64,000 nucleotides of DNA from Saprospiraceae bacterium (GCA_019638385.1 JAHBTW010000001.1:434001-498000), one strand, 5' to 3'; shown: positions 52,052-59,750, counted from the stretch's first letter. Numbers and translations are program-made. Notes: generated by a model not told the origin, from the sequence alone.

Positions 52052-53938
52052 TTAAAGTTTGTTATTAAAAATTTGAAACTTCAATAAACTGGCGACAAAT
52101 TGTTCGGTCCAGATATTTGGCTCAAATATAAGGGAGTATTCGCAGCCGGTCAAGTTTAATGCTGTTTTTTTTATTTGCGCAAAATCCAGTGGATTTTCCT
52201 TGTGGGGGTCTGTTTCAGTGTATAGAGCATCCCGGAGCCATTTAAGCCCCGATTCTAATTTTTGTTGGAAGAGGGGAATATAGGCGCCTTTGTCTTGGCG
52301 AGTGGCTATTTGGTGCGGTATCAGCCCGGAAACGGCCTCCCGGAACAAACCTCGGCTTCGCCCTGCATATTGTAACATTTCCGGAGGGATACCGAGTAAA
52401 AAATCCAATATCCGGTGATCCGCCAGCGGGTATGCTACCACGACATCCCGATAAGCTGCACTGGTATCCCATTCTTCCATGAAGTAATCCTCAATGCCTG
52501 ACCATAGGCTTTTTCGATAGCTAAACCGGTGGGCATCAGAATACTCATACCATAAACGTCGGACATGTGCTTGCTCACCCGGCTGCCAGCGCAGTGGTAG
52601 CGTGCTCCAGTCCATCTCCGGTGGGTTTCCCCGAAGCCGGTGAATTATTGCTTTGCTTCGGGAGGAGGCCAAAGGTGTCAGCAATTCTTTCTTCAGCAAT
52701 TTTTTTGTTGAATATCCTGTAGTTTTCTTGCGGGCTTTGAGGTAATGCAAGAATGCGGTTGGCCGAGCTTCCATTAGTAAAAAGGACAGTGGCGTAATGT
52801 ATTTGTTAGAGGCTACCATATCGCCAAAATATCCGCTAAGCTTAACTCGCGCGCCTTTCTCTTTGAACAAGTTAAAAAGCGCCTCATCCATATAATAAAA
52901 AGCATTCGGCATATCATAAAGCCTGCCGAACAACTCCGCTAAGCCCTGCCCGTATTCCAGGCCGTCGCTGTCCACAAAACTGCTTATGATGTTCGGCTCC
53001 TGTTGGAGTACGGCAGCGATGTATTCCTTTTCATCGGTTTCGGGGCCTTCGTATCCGGGCGGCAGCACAGAGGACACCGAGTGTATGGACCGGTTTTGTT
53101 TCTGTAGCAACCGGGCTGCAATGCAGGTGACCGCCGAGGAATCGAGGCCGCCGCTGAGGGTAGCCCCGATGGGGAAATCGGTGCGAATTCGGTCGCGAAC
53201 CGATTGGATGAGCAGTTCCCGAAAGGCTTCCACATAATCCTCCGGGCGGCGGAAACGCACATCGGGGGGCATGTCGCTGTTCCAGTAGGGCCGGGTTTGT
53301 AAGCCCTTCGCATCCACGATCAACAGGTGGGCCGGGCGCAGGCGGCGCGCATCTTTCCAGATCGTCATCTCCGCATCGTGCTGAAAACCGCACACATATT
53401 CTATCTGATACTCCCTCGACAACTCTTTTCCCACAAAGGGCAAATCCACCACCGCCTTCATTTCTGTGGAGAAGGCAAATAGCCCGTTCACATAAGTATA
53501 TACAAAGGGTTTCACGCCCACGTGGTCGCGCGCACAAAACAGCCGTTGTTCTTTGCCATCCCATATCGCGAAAGCGAAATCGCCGGTCAGATGCTCCGCA
53601 GTCCGCTCGTTCCATTGCAGATAGGCGCGGCCGATGAGTTCCGGGTCGGTGATCTGAAGTCGCTGCGCGGCGGGAATGCGCAGTTGATCCATCAGTCCTT
53701 CGCGCTCATCCAAGCGGGCATCCGTAGCGACCACCAAGTGTTCGAGCAGCAGAGGAGAGTTCTCGTATTGCGATTCCGGGGTGACGCGCAGCAAACAATG
53801 GCCCAGCATCGCATTGGCCTGCTGCCATACGCCTTGCCCGTCGGGGCCGCGATGGGCGAGGTTGCCCTGCATCCGATTCGTCCAGGCGGCGTCTATGGGG
53901 CGCCCGCCGGGGGCTATGATTCCGAATATGGCGCTCAT
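52052..53938 (-). CDS. Lasso cyclase (asparagine-synthase-like, C protein)
   Basis: A 628-residue protein of the AsnB fold. The N-terminal half (1-200) keeps the glutaminase-like fold (HRGPDGQGVW; FAFAIWDG) but lacks the N-terminal catalytic Cys (it starts MSAIFG), as expected for a lasso macrolactam synthetase that does not need glutamine. The synthetase half has the PPi-loop SGGLDSS (about 262-268). It adenylates the Asp9 side chain of the core and closes the ring with Gly1. It lies directly before the precursor gene, which is unusual, since A usually precedes C. Confidence 0.92.
   Translation of the reverse strand: MSAIFGIIAPGGRPIDAAWTNRMQGNLAHRGPDGQGVWQQANAMLGHCLLRVTPESQYENSPLLLEHLVVATDARLDEREGLMDQLRIPAAQRLQITDPELIGRAYLQWNERTAEHLTGDFAFAIWDGKEQRLFCARDHVGVKPFVYTYVNGLFAFSTEMKAVVDLPFVGKELSREYQIEYVCGFQHDAEMTIWKDARRLRPAHLLIVDAKGLQTRPYWNSDMPPDVRFRRPEDYVEAFRELLIQSVRDRIRTDFPIGATLSGGLDSSAVTCIAARLLQKQNRSIHSVSSVLPPGYEGPETDEKEYIAAVLQQEPNIISSFVDSDGLEYGQGLAELFGRLYDMPNAFYYMDEALFNLFKEKGARVKLSGYFGDMVASNKYITPLSFLLMEARPTAFLHYLKARKKTTGYSTKKLLKKELLTPLASSRSKAIIHRLRGNPPEMDWSTLPLRWQPGEQAHVRRLWYEYSDAHRFSYRKSLWSGIEDYFMEEWDTSAAYRDVVVAYPLADHRILDFLLGIPPEMLQYAGRSRGLFREAVSGLIPHQIATRQDKGAYIPLFQQKLESGLKWLRDALYTETDPHKENPLDFAQIKKTALNLTGCEYSLIFEPNIWTEQFVASLLKFQIFNNKL
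52123..52153 (-). promoter_or_regulatory. Putative promoter for the lasso precursor, inside the cyclase gene
   Basis: On the minus strand: TTG (52153-52151), 20 bp, then TATATTTG (52130-52123), an exact TAnnTTTG with the same 20-bp spacing as the glucosidase and DUF4143-ATPase promoters. It sits in the 3' end of the cyclase coding sequence, about 85 bp before the precursor ATG. It would allow extra precursor transcription independent of the cyclase. Confidence 0.55.
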
Positions 53939-54083
53939 ATTTTAAAGTTCCTTCGAGGCACTACGATCTATACACATCTCTTAAATATCAAAAGCAACGC
54001 GGGATTATGGGACCGGCATTACAGGTTTTACCACGCCGGCGGCGCATTGGCGTCAATCTAAGAAAGTCCGAATGGGCTACGAA

Positions 54084-54284
54084 GAAGCCTAAAGGGCTTC
54101 AATGTGATTAGCCCCGGATGCCTGCCTGCAGGCATCCGGGGTAAGAATGAAGGCAGCAGACAACCCTGAAAGGGTTGAATATGATACATTTATGAAAAAT
54201 TTAACCCCTCCGGGGTTGCCGTACGATTCGCTGTTTACCCCGGATATGATCCGGGGCTATTCGTATTCAACTCCTTCGGAGTTG
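54084..54284. repeat. Array of seven short hairpins
   Basis: In the 495-bp gap between the cyclase and nucleotidyltransferase genes: GAAGCCTAAAGGGCTTC (54084), a 13-bp-arm hairpin CCCCGGATGCCTG..CAGGCATCCGGGG (54112-54141), CAACCCTGAAAGGGTTG (54161-54177), AACCCCTCCGGGGTT (54203-54217), CCCCGGATATGATCCGGGG (54238-54256) and CAACTCCTTCGGAGTTG (54268-54284), with 5-13-bp stems around mostly three-base loops. A plus-strand frame across them (54147-54332) is repeat-encoded. The remaining parts of the gap show no gene. Confidence 0.8.
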
Positions 54285-54433
54285 CTTTGTGTATGTATTG
54301 ATTATCAACGCACTATGCGTACTAAAAAATAAGGTTGACACCAATGCGCCGCCGCCGTGGTGTATGAGCAAAACGAATACCGGACGCTAAGTAAACAGCT
54401 AAAACAACCTACATTTATGTGCTCCAACAAGCT

Positions 54434-55531
54434 CTAAGAGCCCGGCCGCAGCCGCCTAACTTTTTGCAAAACAATGCCCTTTACAAAAGCCCAACTCATC
54501 AGTGTGTGTACGCGGAGGCCGTTGCGGGAGCGCAAGTGAAACAAAAAGCGATTGAGATAGTAGCCGCGGCGCCAAAATCCGGGCGGTTTTTCTAAGTAGT
54601 GCAGGCGATTCTGTACCAATTTCCGGATGTTGGGAGCCGACAACAAAGGCGCGAGGGATGCCGGCATCGTCACCCGGTTGAGTTCGACGGCCAGGGCTAC
54701 GCCTGTGAGCACCGCTTTTTCGGCATGGAGGCGTTTGGCTTCCGCCAATATCCAGGGCCAGTCTATATGATCGCCGAAGCGGTGGAGCAGTTGCCCGATG
54801 TCCTGTACCTGTTTGAGGCTGAGCCAGGCGTCTTTGGCGCCGTGGTGCAATGCGGCCAGCAAGAGATTGGCGGAGGGCGAAAAAACTTGCATGGAGCTGC
54901 CCATAAAAGGCATTTCGATGATCTGTTCCTGAAGCTGGGGCAAGCCCAAATCCATGATGTATTTGAAATTGCCGAGCGACCAGTGAAATTCAAAATGAAA
55001 AAGGCGCTCCCCGTTTTCCATTTTATCAAAGGAATAATCGCCGTAATATTTAAAAAGAAAATCCTCTGACAATCTTTTCTGGTTTTCCGGCGCCACATAT
55101 CCTAAGTCGGTCATCACAGATTGTACCGCGGTCAAATCTTCCCGGCGGATGAACAGGTCTATGTCTGCACAATCGCAATCGGCGAGGTTGCCGTATGCCG
55201 AATGCGCCAGCCAGAAGCCTTTGAAAGGGATAATGTCCACTCCGGCAGCCGATAAATGTTTTCGGATATACCGGAATTCCGCCACCATCGCCATTTGCGC
55301 ATGCGCGGTTTGGAGGTGAACCGCCTGAAGTTGCTCCAGTACTTCAGCAGGAGCGGCGCCCTCGTGCAGGCGATGGAGGAGCTTGTGCAGCGCGGGAGCG
55401 ACCTGATGGAAAATCGCCGCTTCCATCACTTCTTGCCAGAAAACGGATTGCGAACGAATCATTTCCGCTGCAGTGCGGGCCGCTTCCTGCGGGTCGTCTA
55501 AGCGCAGGGATTGCTGGAGGAGGGCGTTCAC
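54434..55531 (-). CDS. Nucleotidyltransferase-family protein of the lasso region
   Basis: A 365-residue protein of the NTP_transf_5-type family. The Pol-beta-like active site is seen in LADCDCADIDLFIRRED (DxD) around residue 130, with helical domains on both sides (AEMIRSQSVFWQEVMEAAIFHQVAPALHKLLHRL before; HFEFHWSLGNF.. after). Such genes recur next to lasso clusters, where nucleotidyl or phosphate transfer to the peptide has been proposed. GTG 55531 was chosen; 67 further codons upstream are derived from palindromic repeats and encode an odd Cys-rich stretch. It is separated from the cyclase by the hairpin array, so co-transcription is uncertain. Confidence 0.75.
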   Translation of the reverse strand: MNALLQQSLRLDDPQEAARTAAEMIRSQSVFWQEVMEAAIFHQVAPALHKLLHRLHEGAAPAEVLEQLQAVHLQTAHAQMAMVAEFRYIRKHLSAAGVDIIPFKGFWLAHSAYGNLADCDCADIDLFIRREDLTAVQSVMTDLGYVAPENQKRLSEDFLFKYYGDYSFDKMENGERLFHFEFHWSLGNFKYIMDLGLPQLQEQIIEMPFMGSSMQVFSPSANLLLAALHHGAKDAWLSLKQVQDIGQLLHRFGDHIDWPWILAEAKRLHAEKAVLTGVALAVELNRVTMPASLAPLLSAPNIRKLVQNRLHYLEKPPGFWRRGYYLNRFLFHLRSRNGLRVHTLMSWAFVKGIVLQKVRRLRPGS

Positions 55532-55556
55532 TTGGTGAGTTCTTGTTGGTGCGGTT

Positions 55557-55605
55557 GGGGGATACCATCCCTGTGCAAGGAGAAGGCCGGGAGGGATGGT
55601 ATCCC
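55557..55605. repeat. Inverted repeat GGGATACCATCCC / GGGATGGTATCCC
   Basis: The two 13-bp arms (55557-55569 and 55593-55605) are exact reverse complements with a 23-base spacer. It lies just upstream of the nucleotidyltransferase start. Confidence 0.75.
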
Positions 55606-55665
55606 TGCACCGGGTCGCGGGTGGTTTATCTCCAAGGGGCGTGGCACACTTTAATGAACCGTCTC

Positions 55666-55748
55666 GGCAGACGTTGCAGTGCAACGTCTCCACGTTATGC
55701 GCGCTGCACCTCCGGCAGACGTTGCAGTGCAACGTCTCTACGTTATGC
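55666..55748. repeat. Tandem copy of a palindromic REP-like unit
   Basis: The unit CGGCAGACGTTGCAGTGCAACGTCT-C/T-ACGTTATGC occurs twice with a 48-bp period; cores AGACGTTGCAGTGCAACGTCT are at 55669-55689 and 55717-55737 and are palindromic around a single G. A run of TATGCCC words follows. No gene is seen in the 225-bp gap between the nucleotidyltransferase and GNAT genes. Confidence 0.85.
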
Positions 55749-55756
55749 CCTATGCC

Positions 55757-56410
55757 CTATGCCCACCCTTTCAGCATAGAAACACTCCCGCCCCGCTGCT
55801 CGCCCCGTACCCAGCCGTTGCGCTCGTAGGCGCGGATGGCTTGTGCGTTGTCGGCCCGGACGGTGAGTTGGAGCTTGCTCATGCCGTAATCTTCGGTTGC
55901 GCGGCGCTCGAATTCCCGGAGGAGTGCGGAGCCGTAGCCCTTGCCCTGATACGCCGGGTCCACCCCGATGACGACGAGACCGGCTTGCGGGTCTTGTGCG
56001 CGGGCGCTTCTTTGGGCGGGCGTGGAATGGACTTTCGGGCGCAAGCCCAATTTCATCAGCAGGTTGTTTCGCAGCAGGGGCCATTTGGCGCGCACTTCCG
56101 GGTGCAGCAATACCCACGGATGGGTGAGGAAGGCCCATATCGCTGCTTTGAAGCTGTGCTGTGCCATGCCGCTCGCCGAGCCGGTGGGCAGCGTGCCGTC
56201 GCTGATGACACCCCCGCAATACCCGGCTACCTCGCCCTGCTCGTCTTCGATGTGGAACAGAAAGGTCTTGTCCGACGCCAAATACCAGGAGAGCATGTGC
56301 GCCACATAGCGATGGCCCAAGGCGCTCGCCAGAGCCGCGGGGAAGGCGGCACGGTGACAGCGCGCAATGGCGGGGAGCTGCGCGGGGGTGCTGTGGAGCG
56401 GTCGGATCAA
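55757..56410 (-). CDS. GNAT-family N-acetyltransferase
   Basis: A 217-residue acetyltransferase. The acetyl-CoA pyrophosphate-binding motif is in VIGVDPAYQGKGYGSALL (Q/R-x-x-G-x-G/A), followed by LQLTVRADNAQAIRAYERNGW, the typical GNAT beta5/alpha4 region. The predicted start is TTG 56410. The acceptor is unknown. It is an isolated gene between repeats and the DUF4143 ATPase gene. Confidence 0.87.
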   Translation of the reverse strand: MIRPLHSTPAQLPAIARCHRAAFPAALASALGHRYVAHMLSWYLASDKTFLFHIEDEQGEVAGYCGGVISDGTLPTGSASGMAQHSFKAAIWAFLTHPWVLLHPEVRAKWPLLRNNLLMKLGLRPKVHSTPAQRSARAQDPQAGLVVIGVDPAYQGKGYGSALLREFERRATEDYGMSKLQLTVRADNAQAIRAYERNGWVRGEQRGGSVSMLKGWA

Positions 56411-56480
56411 GGAAGGATAAAGTGGAAAGGATAAAGGGCAAAAGTTTACCGCGTTGTAGCGCGGTATGCCGCCTCTGCAT

Positions 56481-57713
56481 TCATATCAGATCATACCACG
56501 GGATGAACCGTACTTTGGTTTCGCCGGATAGGATATCCGCTCGGAGGTGCCGGTTAATGATCCAAGCTTCCGGCGGGTTGTATTTAGACAAGAAACTCTG
56601 AAAAGACCGGCTTAACTCCGGCTTTTTCATTTTTGCAGATTTTATTTCCACGGGCAGTACCCGATGGCCGAGATTGATGACAAAATCAACCTCTGCCTGA
56701 TTCTGGGTTCGCCAATAATGAAGAGAAGCTACTGAATTGCGAAAATGATCTTCCAATAATCTAAAGGCGAAGATCTGAAAACGGTTGCCCTGATCGGAGA
56801 TATCTTCGAAGATGCCTCGCAGGTAGTTGCGCAGCCCTAAATCCCAAAAATAGTATTGAGGCGCTTTGGTTACCTCCTTTTCTTTGTTGCGAAAGAAAGG
56901 TGTCACAGATTCTGTTACAAAGGTTTTTTCGCTGTACCACAGGTAGTTCTTCAAAGTGGCAACGGATAGGCCCGTGAGCTTAGACAGATCGCTATAATTG
57001 ACTAATTGTCCGGAGCGATTGGCCAGTAATTGTAATAATACTACGAATGCGCTCGACTTTTCCAGTTGCAACAATTGCCCGATATCCCTTTCGATATATC
57101 CCTGGTATATTTCCTGCAATATATTGTTTTTCAACGGTATCGTTGGGGAGGTAATTACGCGGGGGTATCCTCCGTAAGTCATATAGGTGTTCAGCAGGCG
57201 CTCCTCCAGCAATTCGTCGGTGTGTATTACGGCGCTGATCCGGTCGCCAAAGCGGTATTCCGTTGCATATTGTACCCATTCTTGCACGGATACGGTGGGC
57301 AGGAAAAAATTCTGTTTTCGGCCTACCAAAGACTCCGCAATCCGCTCCTTCAACTCCAAACTTCCCGAACCGGTCACAATAAACTTGTAAGGCATCTGTC
57401 GGTCGTACAAACCTTTCAGAAACAATCCTGCATCCGCGATGCGCTGTACTTCATCAATGAAAATATAGGATTTTTGTCCACCGGATATCGCTTGAATATG
57501 AGCGACAAATTTTTGTTGGCTTTGGAAAAATATTGCCTCGGAGTCAATATCCAAATTGAAGAAAAAACAGAGCTCGCCTTCTTTTTCCAACTGTGTACGC
57601 AACTCCCGGAGCAGGGTTGTTTTGCCCGCCTGCCGGGGACCGATTAACAGGGTAATTTCCGGCGCACTAAGATGAGCCTGCAAATCTTTGAGAATAGTTC
57701 GAGCGATTTCCAT
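56481..57713 (-). CDS. AAA-type ATPase with DUF4143 (archaeal-type ATPase family)
   Basis: A 410-residue protein. The N-terminal AAA domain has Walker A GPRQAGKTTLLREL (about 26-39) and a DEVQRI Walker B; the C-terminal DUF4143 part has a winged-helix-like segment (VNYSDLSKLTGLSVATLKNYLWYSEKTF) and a nuclease-like block with AEVDFVINLGHRVLPVEIKSAK (PD-(D/E)XK-type E-x-K). The family is very common in Bacteroidota and archaea, and often linked to mobile or defence-like regions; its function is not settled. Its promoter region carries two copies of a palindromic 14-bp repeat. Confidence 0.9.
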   Translation of the reverse strand: MEIARTILKDLQAHLSAPEITLLIGPRQAGKTTLLRELRTQLEKEGELCFFFNLDIDSEAIFFQSQQKFVAHIQAISGGQKSYIFIDEVQRIADAGLFLKGLYDRQMPYKFIVTGSGSLELKERIAESLVGRKQNFFLPTVSVQEWVQYATEYRFGDRISAVIHTDELLEERLLNTYMTYGGYPRVITSPTIPLKNNILQEIYQGYIERDIGQLLQLEKSSAFVVLLQLLANRSGQLVNYSDLSKLTGLSVATLKNYLWYSEKTFVTESVTPFFRNKEKEVTKAPQYYFWDLGLRNYLRGIFEDISDQGNRFQIFAFRLLEDHFRNSVASLHYWRTQNQAEVDFVINLGHRVLPVEIKSAKMKKPELSRSFQSFLSKYNPPEAWIINRHLRADILSGETKVRFIPWYDLI

Positions 57714-57727
57714 ACGGCCTTTTCAGG

Positions 57728-57783
57728 CAAATTTACGTTTTAACCGGGTTAAAAGCAAATAGGTGTTGTGTTTTAACCGGGTT
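57728..57783 (-). promoter_or_regulatory. Promoter of the DUF4143 ATPase with two operator-like repeats
   Basis: On the minus strand: TTG (57758-57756), 20 bp, TAAATTTG (57735-57728), then ATG at 57713. The word GTTTTAACCGGGTT (read on the plus strand) is at 57737-57750, filling most of the 20-bp spacer, and again at 57770-57783, just upstream of the TTG. They are 33 bp apart, about three DNA turns, and contain the palindromic TTAACCGGGTTAA-like core. A protein bound there would block the promoter. Confidence 0.55.
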
Positions 57784-57802
57784 GTCGCCGAGCGGTTTCG
57801 AG

Positions 57803-58653
57803 TCATGCGGATAAACCGCGCAGCAGATGGCCGGAAAGCAATTCCATTTGCATCTCCCGGCTGAAAACCTCGCGGGCGGCGCGCAACCCGTTTTGCCGCT
57901 TTTCGGATAAAACGACTTCCGGCAAGCGGGCGATTTCCTCTAACCCGGCCTGCATGGCTTCAAAATCGGACGGCTCATATACCCAGCCCAAATCGTATTG
58001 CCGAATGATGGCCGCGCCTTCGCCGCCGCCGGCAAAAAGGATGGGCAACCCCGCCGCCATGGCTTCGTATATTTGGGAGGGCACCGCGCCGTAAATGGGC
58101 ACGATGAGCGGAATGAGCGTAAGATCGTGCTGCATCGGCGGTACAAAAAGCGCTCTAAGCCTTCCAGCAGGCGGTAAAACAGACTCCCTTTTTTCAAAGC
58201 GCCTAATTCCGCCGCCGACAGCGGCCATATATCCGATATATTGAGCGCCAACCGGGCGCCGCTGCACCGGGCCAATATCCAGCCGCTCAGGCCCAGCAGC
58301 AAAGGCGGCGATTCTACCCACAAATATGCCGGACGAAAACGCCGCACCTGCCCCACCGCCGCCAGCACGCTGATGCTGAACGACATCATACTCGCTATAC
58401 GCGGCAACGCTTTGCGACTGTTGGACGCGTACAGCCAATAGCGCCGCACGTTCAATCCGTCCATTGCTTCCTGCATGGAAAACCGACCGCGGTATGCCGG
58501 AAAGATGCGCCCGGTGGGGTAGTTGGGGAAAGCGGTGATGATTTCCACTTCCCAGCCCCGTGCCTGCAAGCCGCGCGCCGTTTCGTACAGGCGCGATTGC
58601 GGTGCGCCCATTTCCGGGGGGAAGTATTGGGTAAGAATGAGGAGGCGGTTCAA
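57803..58653 (-). pseudogene. GT4 glycosyltransferase pseudogene with an internal deletion
   Basis: The first half reads as a normal GT4 enzyme from ATG 58653: MNRLLILTQYFPPEMGAPQS..AFPNYPTGRI, SPPLLLGLSG, LNISDIWP, up to LERFLYRRC. At about 58138 the reading frame changes, and the other frame continues as MQHDLTLIPLIVPIYGAVPS..YEAMAAGLPILFAGGGEGAA to a stop at 57803. Compared with the intact paralogue at 59751-60965, about 120 residues including the donor-binding loop between the halves are missing. The gene is inactivated by a deletion with frameshift. Confidence 0.85.
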
Positions 58654-58659
58654 AATAGA

Positions 58660-58765
58660 GGGCTATGTGTCTATTGTTACGCTCAGTTTTTTTTATTTTG
58701 AAACACATAGAAACATAGTAGCATAGTGGGCTATGTCTCTATGTTACTATGTGTTTCCATAAAAA
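58660..58765. repeat. CTATGTxACTATG low-complexity inverted repeats
   Basis: Upstream of the GT4 pseudogene: GGCTATGTGTCTATTG, GAAACACATAGAAACATAG and CTATGTTACTATGTGTTTCC. The second and third are near reverse complements and could pair. No ORF is visible in this 195-bp gap. Confidence 0.65.
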
Positions 58766-58847
58766 CGCTCGCTCAGAATGATGCGATAGCACTTGGAGAT
58801 TTTGCACTTTGTGACTGGGTTGACGCTTGAGATAGGTCGTGTGTTGG

Positions 58848-59183
58848 CTAAGCCGCAGCAAACCCGGAGTATTTTCGATACTCCGGTGGAATAACGCCCA
58901 AAACAATGTCCGATTTCGGGATGCCGAGGGCCATTAGTTCACTGTCTAATTCTATTTCCGTGAGATTTTCCTGAATCCATACTTTTCCATCCCGAAGCTC
59001 AAGATGGATGGGAACCGTGTGAAGGTGTCCTTGCGCAGACCAGCCATAGTAAACTACTAAAAAGTGACGGCCTTCTTGATCAGAGACAACCTGCACTTCC
59101 TCACCGGGATTACTCGTCCAGTCTTGAGTGATGGTTTCTAAATAGGATCTCAAAATTTGTTGATACTTCATTGCATTATCCAT
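58848..59183 (-). CDS. xisI: XisI-like fdxN-element excision controlling protein
   Basis: A 111-residue XisI-family protein of normal length: MDNAMKYQQILRSYLETI.., FLVVYYGWSAQGHLHTVPIHLELRDGKVWIQENLTE, and the C-terminal LGVIPPEYRKYSGFA. In cyanobacteria XisH and XisI are needed for excision of the fdxN element in heterocysts; elsewhere the pair is common and of unknown function. It overlaps the XisH stop by 16 bp. An alternative ATG at 59171 would give an ATGA overlap. Confidence 0.9.
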   Translation of the reverse strand: MDNAMKYQQILRSYLETITQDWTSNPGEEVQVVSDQEGRHFLVVYYGWSAQGHLHTVPIHLELRDGKVWIQENLTEIELDSELMALGIPKSDIVLGVIPPEYRKYSGFAAA

Positions 59184-59413
59184 TGGTCAATCCGACAATT
59201 TTCAGGATCAAATATAACGATATTTATTGAATACGCTGATACGGATGCCTTCAGTAAGTCTAAGTCCTCAATATCATCCGCAATCCGGGCAGGAATTGCG
59301 AGAAAGGGCAGGCGGTCATTTTCCTGATTTTGCAGCCCCAATCTGTAAGTAATGCTCCAACCATCGCGTTCTAAGGCTGTTTTGACACAATCATGAAAAA
59401 AATCTTTAGCCAT
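59168..59413 (-). CDS. xisH: XisH-like protein lacking its nuclease core
   Basis: An 81-residue in-frame protein, whereas XisH is about 138 residues. The start (MAKDFFHDCVKTALERDGWSIT) and the end (YRLGLQNQENDRLPFLAIP..VIFDPENCRIDQWI) are both recognisable, but the middle segment, which holds the PD-(D/E)XK-like residues (the ExKSF region), is absent. About 57 codons have been lost without a frameshift. The XisI partner is intact. It is likely a non-functional or altered XisH, and possibly only XisI function remains. Confidence 0.8.
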   Translation of the reverse strand: MAKDFFHDCVKTALERDGWSITYRLGLQNQENDRLPFLAIPARIADDIEDLDLLKASVSAYSINIVIFDPENCRIDQWIMQ

Positions 59414-59523
59414 TTTCCGGTTTTTTTGTTGCCTATCTCCTAAAATCTGTAATGCCGGTCCCGCAATGCAGCGTTGCTTTTGATATTGGAGAGATGGGTA
59501 GAACCTCGGCGCGAGCGGGAAAT

Positions 59524-59669
59524 AGTCCGAAGGACTAACATAACTCAGGAAGGGGCAACGCCCCTTCATAAATGTACCTATATATTAGTTGCCCTGTAAG
59601 GGCAAAATATCTTGAAATGCCTTTGCAAAAGCCAATGCGGCCAAAATCCCCGCTTCATTCAGTCGGGGA
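59524..59669. repeat. Array of short hairpins upstream of the xisH gene
   Basis: In the 337-bp gap between a GT4 gene and xisH: AGTCCGAAGGACT (59524-59536), GAAGGGGCAACGCCCCTTC (59549-59567), TTGCCCTGTAAGGGCAA (59589-59605), and TCCCCG..CGGGGA (59647-59669). The first three have 5-8-bp stems with three-base loops, as in the array at 54084-54284. No gene is seen here. Confidence 0.75.
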
Positions 59670-59750
59670 AACGCATTTGTTAAATCATTTGTAACTATTT
59701 AGGTAGACTTCAATCTTATCGGTGTAGTCCATGGTTTGCTGTGGCGTCAC

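Noticed and set aside
54147..54332. A 61-codon plus-strand ORF (MKAADNPERVEYD..)
   Set aside because: It runs through the array of short hairpins and its codons are set by the palindromes; it has no start signal or neighbour. Treated as repeat DNA.
55532..55732. Cys-rich N-terminal extension (HCNVC repeats) of the nucleotidyltransferase frame
   Set aside because: It is a translation of two tandem palindromic units plus an inverted repeat; the protein family starts later, at GTG 55531.
58848..59413. A working fdxN-type excision module
   Set aside because: XisH has lost its core and no XisF-type recombinase or excisable element is visible in the window.
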